NCBI GenBank assembly: GCA_900543555.1
Contig: UQRL01000006.1
Location: forward strand, 1 to 64,000
DNA length: 64,000 bases
Direction of reading: 5' to 3'
Origin: an uncultured Oscillospiraceae bacterium
GTDB lineage: Bacteria; Bacillota; Clostridia; Oscillospirales; Acutalibacteraceae
Below are positions 19,801 to 26,877 of the stretch, one piece after another. Each line of letters begins with the position of its first letter. The stretch's first letter is position 1. The translations under genes and the position numbers were made by a program. The notes below the pieces were generated by a model. That model was not told where the DNA came from, searched no databases, and worked only from the letters and a program-made list of their open reading frames with translations.

Positions 19801-22800
19801 CAGGATCAGGGTGACGTCCTTGTCTTTGCCGGCGTTTTTGTTGGCGTAGGTGCCGGTGGCGCTAGAGACGGTAATTTCATCACTGGTACCAGTAGTGACG
19901 GTGATATTAAAATTATCAGTTATATCAGCGTTACCGTCGTAGGTCTTGGTGTATTCATCAAGTACACCGGTAAGCTGCAACACTTTTGCGCTGATTGTCA
20001 CCTGTGCACTGGCAATATAGGGGGCATAGTCGTTCGCATGTTCCCCTGTGATGACAACCTTGTACCAGTATTTACCTGAATCGGCAACGTCCTTGACCTT
20101 TCGTTCTTTAGACCAGCCTTCATTCTCCGCTGCGGGGACATCGGTGCCATCGTCTTTCATGTAATAAACCTCATAGCTGAGATTGCTGTCCTTGCCCGTA
20201 ACCGAATTGACGGTAATGGGGGGATACGTCTCGCCATTGTAGGTGCCGGTGTAGCCTTCGGCATCCACAGTCAACTGTGCCTTCGTGACCGTAACGGTGA
20301 CAGGCTCCGATTCCGCAGGCTCATAATTCGTATCGCCGGGGTAGGTGGCCTTCATATAGTAGGTGCCCACTGCGATGGGAACATTACCTTCTGCTCCATT
20401 ATCAAGCTTCTCTGTACAGTCCTTATTTGTATAGAAGGTATATGTGATGTCCCCAGCGGGCTGGTCAGCTCCTGCTACCACTTCAGCGGTTGCCGTTGCT
20501 TTATCGTACCCTTCAATAGGCTGGCCGGTGTAGGGAACTTCCAGTTTCTTATCTGTCAGGCTCACCGTTGGCTTAGCCTTCTTCACCGTCACGGTGTACT
20601 CTACAGAAGCCGCGCCCACATTGGCGGTTTCCGCCGCCGTAACGGTAATGGTGGCTTCGCCGGCTTGTTTGATGGTGACTTCGCCAGAGCCGCTGTCCAC
20701 ATCGAGTACATCGGCGGTATTCCCATCGGGCCCCTTTTCACTGTCCTTTTTCACCGCGTAGCTGATGACAGGCTTATCCAGCTCCGCCGTGCCGGTGACG
20801 GTAAAGGTCTTTTCAGAACCATACGTAGTGGTATAGGAGTTATTCTCCTCATCCCACTCCCCTGCATTAGTTTCAGCACTGGTCAAGGTAATTTTCTGAT
20901 CGTCCGCCTGCGTGATGGTAAGGGTGTAGATAGCATCGGCGGCTGTGTAGTTATTGCTCACTGTGCCTGCGCCCCATTTGGCGGTAATTTGGTAATAGCC
21001 GACGTCGGTAAACTTGGTTTTGGTGGTAGCGTCTTTCACTTCTTCCACCGTATCCCAGTTGGTATTGGGCTCTGTACTGTACTTATAGGTGTACTTAACA
21101 TCACCCAATACAGTTGCCATGTTGTCCTTATCCGCCTCAACCAGGCCAGTTACCGTAACCGGCTGCAGGGCTGTGCCCTCAGCGGTGTAGGTCTTTGTTA
21201 CCTCCTTTTGACCAAACTCCATCGTGGCGGTGGCTTTGTTAATGGTGAAGGAAGCATAGGGAATCTGCGCAATATAGTTCTGGTTGTTATACGTGTAATT
21301 CTGCCGCACGAAATAGGTGCCAGCGTTGATGGGGGCATTATTTGATGGAGACCTAAAAGTAGTGTCATTGGAGTACTGATACCCTGCCGACTTTACATCG
21401 CCAGGCAAATCAGCAGCCGTGGCCACGCTAACCAAGTTTTCAGCGTCATACGGTTTGCCGGTATAGGTGGCGTTTTGGGCCTCTATTTGGGGAAGGGTGA
21501 GAGTGGCGGGATTAATAGTCCACTCAAGGCCGCTGGGTTCGTTCCCATACCACACATAGTTCCCGCTTTCGTTTAGTGTTACTGTAACCAGATACTTGCC
21601 ACGATTGGTGTGATAGGCATTCGCAGCGGTGTATGCCACAGCTGCGTTCGAGTCATAGTTTTCGTCGGTCTTGTTTCCAATGTAGACCAATTTTACCGTA
21701 TTTGTACCCTTGTCAACCTCAAAACTATAGTCGCTATTCGGATTTACAAGCGGATTTACCCACTTGTCGTACTGATAATTATAGAGGTTCACACTTATAC
21801 TGGGCGCATATAGCTCTCGTTTTAGAATTTCCCACGGAATCGTGATGTCACGTACTGCTTCATCTGTATTTTCCCATCTATAGTTTTCGTTTGTCAACGT
21901 AGCTTTTGCGGTATACTTCCCCGCATTTATACCAACATGGGTATATCCACCTTCATCAACAAATTTCCAATCTTCGCTAGCCTGTCCTTCAAAGCCATTT
22001 CTTTCCTTAGAGACCGGCTCATACTTCATATTCTGAGGAGCAACAGGCTTCTTAACCTGCTTATGATCAATATGGACTTCAAGGTTCTGGATCTTCTTCT
22101 CGTACGTTGGGTTGTCAGGATACGTGAAAACAACTTGCACATTGTATGTACCGGCGTCTGTCAATGACAAACCGGAAATAATATTCTCCTCATTTTCTGT
22201 GCCGGTATATTCCCATGTTGCTGCTGATTCGCTGCTCCCCTGTTTGGTGGCAGTTACGGAAACGTGCCATCCCTCCTCAAGCCCAATCACTTCGAGAGTA
22301 TTCTTTGCCGTTCCATCGTAGATCAAACCAGAGATTGGTCTTGCTTCTGCAGTGATTTGATGGAGAGCGACCACGAAGGAATGCTCGACCCAAACGGAAT
22401 CTCCCTCCTGCACCAACGTGTAACCCTCGCCGGGATATTCCAGATCGCTTTTTTCCGGCAAATCGTACATCTCCGTATCATATGTAAACTTTACACGGAC
22501 TTTGTACTCTTCGCCCTCTTCATCGGGCTGCTCGGTTGTCCACTGACCATTTGCAAAGTACTCTACTTTCCCGGGAGTGGCATCACCAAATCCCTTCGCT
22601 TGAACAGTGGCAGCATTTCCCACGTTCACCATGTTTGGCAAGATAGAGACATTGCTCAGGTCTAAAACATCTTTTGTGACGTTGACTTTAATTTTCAGCG
22701 TGGCCGTCCCAGAGGCGGAGTCCGGTGTCCCCTCCAGCGCCTTGGTAAACACAGGCCAATTTTGATTCTTGTCTTGAGTCATGGTGTACTTAACTTCCAA

Positions 22801-24624
22801 GTACTTTATCCCTTCTGTTCCGAAGGGTTCGTCCGAAGAAGATACCAGTTCAACCTTGCCATAGGTTGTAAAACCTACAAGCTGACTGGCAATATCACTG
22901 GGAGATTGGGTTGTCAGTGCGTTGATTGTTTTTCCTGTCAGGTTAATCAAAAAAGGATTAGTATATCTATCTGTCTTGCTGTGATCTGGGTTAGTACAAG
23001 AGTAGTACAGGGTAGTTGTTTTCCCTGCCTCTATTGTAGGATTAACCACAGACTTCGCTTCCCACTTATGTCCCTCGTGGTCCTTGAATTTTTCACGCCA
23101 GCTCTCCAGTTCCTCTTCCGTCAGCTTTTGGTCCGTATCGGGGTCAAAAAGCCCCATACCAATTCCGCTTTTCCACAGGGAACCCACCGCGTCGCCTTTG
23201 TTGGGACAATTTTTCCGCAGGCAGTGCTGCACGAAGTAGTTATCATTTTCACAGGTGCGCTTAACTTCTGTAATTGGGCCATAGTCATGCCCCAGGGCCG
23301 GAATCGGGTAGTGATACGTCATCACGATAGGTTCTCCGCTTGAGGCCGCACCGGTAAAGGTTGTCTTATAAATATCATAGCCCGGATTAATACAGTCCGC
23401 TGGTTCAGTGTTGACATACTGCATGGGTGTGATATCGCCGGTATAGCAGGTATCGCCGTTTACAAACAACTTGTCGTTCTTTTCTAATTCTTTCGGCAAA
23501 TAAAACTGTGTACCCACCAACCCAGTGTACTCAATTTCTGGATGAACGGCGTCTTGAATAGTCGTTGTTGTGCTATAAGCATTATGGTCCGCATCGCCAA
23601 ACGCGGCGCCGCCCACATGGGTTAGGGCAGATGCACCTGCACCACCATTATCTTTCCCCAGGACGGTAACGGTTTGCAGTCCCGTATAGTTATAGAAGGC
23701 ATGGTCCCCAATGCTCTCTACGCTAGAAGGAATGGTAAGGCTGGTCATCATCGTGTTGGGAGCAGCATCGTTCTTCCCAAAGGCATAGTCGCCAATGGTC
23801 GCCAGTCCTTCTTGCAGGCTGATGTAGGGATCTTTATTCAAGGGGCAGTCGTAGAAGGCGTATTCGCCCACTTCCGTAATCCCGCTGGGAACCGTAATAG
23901 ACTGCACTCCGGTGCTGGTAAACGCATGGTTGGGGATCTTGTTCTCTATCTTTTCCGTTTCCCCCTCAACCGTCTCCACCGCCGTCATATTGCCCAGCTT
24001 CACGCCGGTGAGCTTATCGCAGTTGTAGAAGGCATACTCGCCCATCGTCGTCACACCAGAAAGGTCAAGGGTGGTTCCGTCCCCGTTCCCCTCATCGGTA
24101 AAGACGGCGTTGTCGTCGTCATAAAACGCGCGCTGGCCAATGTAATTCAAAGTAGAGGCGTCCTGGAAGACGACCTTATTCATGTTACTGTTGCTGGCAA
24201 AGGTATAGTTACCAATGCCCGTCACGCCTTTCGCAATGTAAATTTGCGAAGGATGTGACTGTGCCCAGGGCTGGTTGCCCTCCGCACTGTTATAGTCTGG
24301 CGTAGAATAGTTCTCTCCGTTATCACCCGGCAAAATGAGAACTATCGCGTCGGACGCACTGTTGCCTTCGTTATCTTGGTAACTACGAAGCAGTGTTATC
24401 TGAAAGACGTCACTATTTCCGATCCGATAAGTTTTTCCTACTGTATATTGTATTTCGCCCGCAGGGACGGTAGCCTGAATTTCCTTAATTTTGTTTTGCA
24501 CCCACTCATACGCCTCACCGGATTCCGGCGCCGTCGCCTGGGCACTTGCGCTCAAGGGCAGCATACCGGCCAGCAGGGTGCAGGCCAGCAGCAGGCTTAC
24601 AAAGCGTTTCCACATTTTCTTCAT
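13849..24624 (-). CDS. Giant SLH-anchored surface protein with BspA-type LRR and MBG/YDG repeats
   Basis: A 3591-residue secreted protein. Residues 1-29 form a signal peptide (KRFVSLLLACTLLAGMLPLS, then ASAQA). Residues about 90-345 carry BspA-like leucine-rich repeats (repeated IGNYTFA, IGQRAFYDD, VGEYAFYDC units). From about 740 to 3370 there is a long run of Ig-like MBG/YDG-type modules marked by recurrent VYDG, YTGK, NYTYTG and GTYTI words. A Gly-rich linker leads to three C-terminal SLH domains (about 3380-3545; GYPDGTFRPEATISRAEV is the clearest), which bind pyruvylated wall polymer. It is most likely an adhesin or surface stalk. The start ATG has GGAAGGAAG upstream. It is 70 bp downstream of a recombinase-like gene with no obvious promoter between, so it is probably transcribed from the switch region at 25.6-25.9 kb. 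Confidence 0.9.
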   Translation of the reverse strand: MKKMWKRFVSLLLACTLLAGMLPLSASAQATAPESGEAYEWVQNKIKEIQATVPAGEIQYTVGKTYRIGNSDVFQITLLRSYQDNEGNSASDAIVLILPGDNGENYSTPDYNSAEGNQPWAQSHPSQIYIAKGVTGIGNYTFASNSNMNKVVFQDASTLNYIGQRAFYDDDNAVFTDEGNGDGTTLDLSGVTTMGEYAFYNCDKLTGVKLGNMTAVETVEGETEKIENKIPNHAFTSTGVQSITVPSGITEVGEYAFYDCPLNKDPYISLQEGLATIGDYAFGKNDAAPNTMMTSLTIPSSVESIGDHAFYNYTGLQTVTVLGKDNGGAGASALTHVGGAAFGDADHNAYSTTTTIQDAVHPEIEYTGLVGTQFYLPKELEKNDKLFVNGDTCYTGDITPMQYVNTEPADCINPGYDIYKTTFTGAASSGEPIVMTYHYPIPALGHDYGPITEVKRTCENDNYFVQHCLRKNCPNKGDAVGSLWKSGIGMGLFDPDTDQKLTEEELESWREKFKDHEGHKWEAKSVVNPTIEAGKTTTLYYSCTNPDHSKTDRYTNPFLINLTGKTINALTTQSPSDIASQLVGFTTYGKVELVSSSDEPFGTEGIKYLEVKYTMTQDKNQNWPVFTKALEGTPDSASGTATLKIKVNVTKDVLDLSNVSILPNMVNVGNAATVQAKGFGDATPGKVEYFANGQWTTEQPDEEGEEYKVRVKFTYDTEMYDLPEKSDLEYPGEGYTLVQEGDSVWVEHSFVVALHQITAEARPISGLIYDGTAKNTLEVIGLEEGWHVSVTATKQGSSESAATWEYTGTENEENIISGLSLTDAGTYNVQVVFTYPDNPTYEKKIQNLEVHIDHKQVKKPVAPQNMKYEPVSKERNGFEGQASEDWKFVDEGGYTHVGINAGKYTAKATLTNENYRWENTDEAVRDITIPWEILKRELYAPSISVNLYNYQYDKWVNPLVNPNSDYSFEVDKGTNTVKLVYIGNKTDENYDSNAAVAYTAANAYHTNRGKYLVTVTLNESGNYVWYGNEPSGLEWTINPATLTLPQIEAQNATYTGKPYDAENLVSVATAADLPGDVKSAGYQYSNDTTFRSPSNNAPINAGTYFVRQNYTYNNQNYIAQIPYASFTINKATATMEFGQKEVTKTYTAEGTALQPVTVTGLVEADKDNMATVLGDVKYTYKYSTEPNTNWDTVEEVKDATTKTKFTDVGYYQITAKWGAGTVSNNYTAADAIYTLTITQADDQKITLTSAETNAGEWDEENNSYTTTYGSEKTFTVTGTAELDKPVISYAVKKDSEKGPDGNTADVLDVDSGSGEVTIKQAGEATITVTAAETANVGAASVEYTVTVKKAKPTVSLTDKKLEVPYTGQPIEGYDKATATAEVVAGADQPAGDITYTFYTNKDCTEKLDNGAEGNVPIAVGTYYMKATYPGDTNYEPAESEPVTVTVTKAQLTVDAEGYTGTYNGETYPPITVNSVTGKDSNLSYEVYYMKDDGTDVPAAENEGWSKERKVKDVADSGKYWYKVVITGEHANDYAPYIASAQVTISAKVLQLTGVLDEYTKTYDGNADITDNFNITVTTGTSDEITVSSATGTYANKNAGKDKDVTLILTLSGTDIKWGNYSYNGTELTKGEITLTQAGAGTITPKAITVTGISAENRVYDGTKVVQLTGTPETTDKVGEDNLTLALASNATGSIESADVGNDKAVTVETSVITLGGDDANNYKVSAVKDAANGDVKVNITQRPVNLEFAGIGQDGRIIEKAYTGQPVNVTVGPVASPAEGTGFIDSDQLKAGDVDYTYMPVDPTTDTDHTAVGSYTVTAALKADPTGNYDNYELKFPDAATLKITPAEMVVDAQSYTGTYTGKAHNVTDSWTAETTDSASTEIEITKVEFIKKTDDTRPEAGAEGWDEIPFINVAQSGEYWYKVTAENYAPIVGDSAVTITINPATLTLSSDLTEEKEYDGTTEAEVTGETVTGAQNGESITVSSVSAAYDNANVGTGKTITTTYEVTFGAGVTPGNYTYTGNVEGKATSTWTIKTTVEDGKITQAPVTVTISDQTSVYDGEKPTVGQEEGTKEDPKAWYVSTGEVFSQDTTKDNLGITLSIAPDSKDADTYAITGEWTNKNYDVTFAGNWTGEDANNGHAGTYTISPRPIDVQIGNAEGFYGDSPVLTGVGLTYEANDDNRGLAPDEENVPGIKLGTGANEQSPVAVVGYTIYAVNDDNQVALNTPTVIGNYKVTFTKNGTYTVNPRPITITIEDKKSDYGCDIAQLTYNGTLSNTYTGSNKNVVFVGDDEDELGITLSTTAKKGSDAGTYPISGEAKAESSVVSNYAITWKGETPYQENEEQATYTVKKATLAVEFTNEEVTVSMGGTVNNPLKFINQSNSDEELGGQPQDVTVKYSSNDQGVATVNETTGEITLVGTGNATITAEVTSGGKNFTGGAKDSYIIHVAEDGGLLVTVTPKTLTYTGEMQNLISYSTAPAGAEVTFKVEAQTEGDRCQIASDDGLPQGQDAGTYRVSWVAKLQGYRDATGSTTVTIAKASPTTGFSKETVSVPYEENGTFDSTEETTLNVADDYKGTITYMSNDTRVASVQGNSLENISLNGTGSATITAVFTETDNYTAATASFRITVGTAETTISYTAEDYSVEYDRIAHGSKITVKSPSEYTIMYSDNNGTSYDLNESPTITDAGDLTIYFQIQADGYNSASGTQKVTVEPKEITANMVTGIAESYTYTGKEITFDDAISVHDEGVLLEKDKDYTITYDDNKEVGQGSVTITGRGNYKGSVTKNFTISPVDASDLTASLNRTFGYYGDSYTNNATVTVTHGSHTVTSDGSNTVSIAVKDNTGTDVTNQSDVVSINDHQTVTFNQVGTYTIEVTVTGNHETNAPIQLTYALLPVEEGKLVLKADNETSVVETYGDTVNGTITVTDVNGTPMTENTDYTLAYTYTPFEGTAQGSKPYDPSVMSGTPAAGMYVVTATGQGGYANSVGTFTFLILQRDLAKATLAVNDTDLVFNHDEKKPDVTVTVDGNAQPTKDTDYTITYYNNVNASNAAKAVVTATGNNFTGSKTADFTIAPKPITGCVVENIPDQYYTGNEVIPPVTIKDSSYTLSYTLILGYDYTTACADKGPGEATVTITGTGNYRDQVEKTFTIKSEGAPEPSERFDLVVTPSQWTWGDDLTNLRLSVTFGTDKELTLGTEYTLEVNGQTFDGTTGKTKDDALTYIKGLKPDEYTITATGMDAYAGSTDTETVTIQKIQPTVTVKATPNSLSGGGKVTLTLKGEKLPNGTDLKTRLSVTAKNDNDVTLEDLHIQWPEDGSLTAELTLPNTSETYTFTLTFTGNEYYEAATASEQVLVAQQIISGGGGGPVEDQPANPDDTGVSDWLNTKDHLAYLAGYPGGIFGPDQNMTRAEAAQMFYNLLLEKDVEITVEFEDVPADAWYAKPVNTLASLGILSGVGNGRFDPDRSITRAEFTVIAMKFANTSGGGVNIFSDVNEDDWFYSAVVDSTQYGWINGYPDGTFRPEATISRAEVTVIVNHMLGRAADRPYVIAHEEELNTFGDVNRGHWGYFHVAEATNAHEYHTEDGTESWTGLS

Positions 24625-24694
24625 GGTTCTTCCTTCCTTCCTTTTCTGGAATCCTGCGGCGCCCCGGCCGGGCCCGCTTTTGATCTATGAAAAA

Positions 24695-25537
24695 TCAGCG
24701 TTCTTCGCTGAAGGCTTCCTCCCAGCCCACTGCCAGCTGTTCCTGTTCCAGCAGCTGGTGGAGGGCCCTCTCTACCAGCCGGGCCACGTCCCGCTGAAAA
24801 TCCTCCTGAGTGGAGAAGAACAGCTTGCGCAGGCACCGGGGATTGCACTTCTCCGGGGCCACCTGAGCCTGGCGGGCTAACTGCTGGATGTTGGCCGTCA
24901 CGGTGGTGCGGTTCAGGGGCTTGCCCCGCCGGGTGACGAATACCGGCCCCGCGGGCACCCCTGTGTCCTGGGCGTAGTGCAGCAGCTCCGTTTGCAGGCA
25001 GGGACAGAGCCGCAATGTTCGTTTCGGCAGATGGACCGCCCCGCTTTTCACAGCCTCCACCGTCAGCAGGGGAAGTTCCTGCACGGCCACCCCTGTGGCG
25101 GCAAAAGCCTTGACCAGCATGTACGCCCTTCTCTTTCCCAGGGCCCCCGCGGCGGCCAGCAGCCGCAGGTACTCTTTCCGGGATAGCTCGGGCTGTTCTT
25201 TCTCTCCGGGGGCATGGGCCCGGGGCAGGACCTGCAGCTCCCACAGGCCCAGATAGGCCAAAAACCCGTTCACCGCCGAGGAAAACAGGTTTACTGTGCG
25301 GGGCATGTACCCCTGCGCCAGCAGATGCTCCTGCCACTGGGAAAGGGTTTCCCTGCCAACCCGCTGGCCCTCTGGCAGAAACTTGTAAAAGTGCATCAGG
25401 CTGCGGCGGTAGGTCTGTAAGGTCCCCTGAGAGCACCCCTTGGAGGAGAGGTTGTCCAAATAAGCCTGGATCTGCTCCAGCGTCACCTGGGCCATCCACT
25501 CCCCCACCGCTTCTCTTTGCTGCTTTACTGCATACAC
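24695..25537 (-). CDS. Tyrosine-recombinase-like protein lacking catalytic residues
   Basis: A 280-residue relative of the recombinase encoded at 25893-26729, sharing the N-terminal SAM-like core-binding fold and the EY-x-RLLAAAG, LTVEA and RRG-x-P landmarks. The catalytic set is gone: the first Arg (TGIRVSE in the relative) is Ala here (TGVAVQE); the H of HNLRHLF is Arg (RCLRKLF); the GHSS segment and the tyrosine are absent from the C-terminus. It cannot be a recombinase by the normal mechanism, yet the frame is fully open, so a DNA-binding or regulatory role is possible. The start is a GTG at 25537 after GGAGGTGA; a later ATG at 25495 is an alternative. It probably forms an operon with the giant surface protein gene. 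Confidence 0.75.
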   Translation of the reverse strand: MYAVKQQREAVGEWMAQVTLEQIQAYLDNLSSKGCSQGTLQTYRRSLMHFYKFLPEGQRVGRETLSQWQEHLLAQGYMPRTVNLFSSAVNGFLAYLGLWELQVLPRAHAPGEKEQPELSRKEYLRLLAAAGALGKRRAYMLVKAFAATGVAVQELPLLTVEAVKSGAVHLPKRTLRLCPCLQTELLHYAQDTGVPAGPVFVTRRGKPLNRTTVTANIQQLARQAQVAPEKCNPRCLRKLFFSTQEDFQRDVARLVERALHQLLEQEQLAVGWEEAFSEER

Positions 25538-25566
25538 CTGCGAAGGGTCACCTCCATTCTACCAAA

Positions 25567-25586
25567 GACAGTCTTCACAATTTGTC
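25567..25586 (-). repeat. Recombination-site-like repeat A
   Basis: Plus-strand sequence GACAGTCTTCACAATTTGTC. It has inverted GACA/TGTC ends and an asymmetric TTCACA core. It shares 15 of 20 positions with copy B in the same orientation. Confidence 0.6.
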
Positions 25587-25620
25587 GTAAGCGCTCTAAA
25601 TCTTTATCTTTTGTTAATAA

Positions 25621-25640
25621 GACAATTTTCACAGATTGTC
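25621..25640 (-). repeat. Recombination-site-like repeat B
   Basis: Plus-strand sequence GACAATTTTCACAGATTGTC, with perfect 6-bp inverted ends (GACAAT/ATTGTC). It matches the reverse complement of copy C at 17 of 20 positions. Confidence 0.65.
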
Positions 25641-25686
25641 CTATACTTTTGATAGAAAAAAAGCTATCATACATAATTTTGGTCTA

Positions 25687-25715
25687 ATTCTAGCACGAAA
25701 TTTAGAGGAGCGCAA
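25687..25715 (-). promoter_or_regulatory. Promoter inside the putative invertible segment
   Basis: On the minus strand TTGCGC and TAGAAT are 17 bp apart and read toward the recombinase-like gene and the giant surface protein. The predicted leader is about 140 nt and crosses repeats B and A. Confidence 0.6.
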
Positions 25716-25734
25716 GAGGATTTAAAGGATTTAA

Positions 25735-25790
25735 GCGCAAAAATCTAGGCCGGTCAAACGCTGTTTTTTGACCAGTCTGGATTTTTGCGC
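25735..25790. repeat. Long interrupted hairpin in the switch region
   Basis: Outer arms GCGCAAAAATC/GATTTTTGCGC and inner arms GGTCAAA/TTTGACC lie about 100 bp past the stop of the active recombinase gene. It may terminate that transcript or be a structural part of the switch. Confidence 0.6.
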
Positions 25791-25872
25791 TCTATTATTT
25801 TGCGTTTTGTATATTCGTTAACTTTTTATACCATTTTAAATAGAATTAGAAACTTTTTTCGGAACGATAACA

Positions 25873-25892
25873 GACAATATGTGAATTTTGTC
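25873..25892 (+). repeat. Recombination-site-like repeat C (inverted copy)
   Basis: Plus-strand sequence GACAATATGTGAATTTTGTC. Its reverse complement aligns with copy B at 17 of 20 positions, so it lies in the opposite orientation to A and B. It abuts the stop codon of the active recombinase gene. Confidence 0.65.
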
Positions 25893-26729
25893 CTAAATGA
25901 TGAGATGAAGGCGTTCCAACTGGCGGGCATGCTCCGCGCCGCTGGAAATCAAATAGATCCGCGTGGTTTCCAACGAGCTGTGGCCCAGCACGTCGGCCAG
26001 CTTGGCCACATCCCGGCAGGCGCTGTAAAACACCCGGGCAAAGAGGTGCCGCAGGTTGTGGGGGAACACCTTGCTGGCGGCTACGCCGGCCTTGGCGCAC
26101 AGGGCCTTCATCTCCGCCCAAATCTGCTTGCGAGAGATGGGGCTGCCCCTTCGGGTGCGGAAGATCTCCCCAGAGGCCGTTTTCTGCTTTTTGGCGTATT
26201 GCAGCAGCTTTTTCCGCAGCCTTTGGGGAATGAGGATGGTGCGGATTTTCCCCTTTAGGGAGACCTCCGCCCGTCCGGCCCGGGCCGCCTCTACCGTGAG
26301 ATACTGCACCTCGCTGACCCGGATGCCCGTGGAGCAGATGGCCTCCATCAGCAGGCCCAGGCGCTCCTGCCTCAGCCTTCCTGCGGCGGCCAGCAGCCGG
26401 GCATACTCCTCCCGGGTCAGCTCCCGGCTGTCATCCCGGAACATCTGCCGCTGCACCCGCAGCGCCTTCACCCGGCAGTCCTCACAGCCCAAAAATTTGA
26501 ACAGCTGGTTCAGCGGCACCAGCATGGCGTTCACAGTGCCCGGGCGGTAGCCTTTTTGAACCAGGCGGCTTTTCCATGCGCTGGCCGCCTCCTTTGTCAC
26601 GGGCTTCCCATCCAGCCAGGCGCAGAACGCCCTTACATGGCGCAGGTAGTTTTCCACCGTTCCGGCGCTGCGCTCCTCCCTGCGAAGCTGTTCCGCAAAG
26701 GCGCGGATGGTCTCTGGGGTAATGGTCAT
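25893..26729 (-). CDS. Site-specific tyrosine recombinase
   Basis: A 278-residue integrase-family enzyme with an N-terminal core-binding domain (about 1-95) and a complete catalytic domain: Arg in TGIRVSEVQ, Lys in LKGKIRTILIP, HNLRHLF (H-x-x-R), GHSS, and the nucleophile Tyr in TTRIYLISS. It lacks an arm-binding domain, like XerC/D and invertases of phase-variable loci. The ATG at 26729 follows AGGAGG with 8-nt spacing. Its stop codon touches repeat C, and its paralogue lies on the other side of the repeats. Together these suggest it inverts the intervening promoter; it could also act on distant sites. Confidence 0.9.
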   Translation of the reverse strand: MTITPETIRAFAEQLRREERSAGTVENYLRHVRAFCAWLDGKPVTKEAASAWKSRLVQKGYRPGTVNAMLVPLNQLFKFLGCEDCRVKALRVQRQMFRDDSRELTREEYARLLAAAGRLRQERLGLLMEAICSTGIRVSEVQYLTVEAARAGRAEVSLKGKIRTILIPQRLRKKLLQYAKKQKTASGEIFRTRRGSPISRKQIWAEMKALCAKAGVAASKVFPHNLRHLFARVFYSACRDVAKLADVLGHSSLETTRIYLISSGAEHARQLERLHLII

Positions 26730-26817
26730 TTAAAAAACCTCCTAACAACAGACTTACCCCTATTGTACCGTACTGGGGGAACCCTATACAGAGGAAGGCG
26801 GTTTGCACCCATAGAAA

Positions 26818-26850
26818 AATCCCCGGCTGCATTTATAACAGCCGGGGATT
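26818..26850 (-). terminator. Terminator of the first MATE gene
   Basis: AATCCCCGGCTG pairs with CAGCCGGGGATT, followed on the minus strand by TTTTTC, 28 bp after the MATE stop. Confidence 0.85.
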
Positions 26851-26877
26851 CCTTTGTGCTGAGCTTCTCTATTTTAA

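Noticed and set aside
14500-22000. Possible CRISPR array suggested by recurring short words
   Set aside because: The recurrences are protein-repeat codons in the Ig-like modules, with irregular spacing and no constant repeat.
25735-25790. Hairpin as a fourth recombination site
   Set aside because: Its arms do not match the GACA...TGTC consensus; terminator or structural role is more likely.
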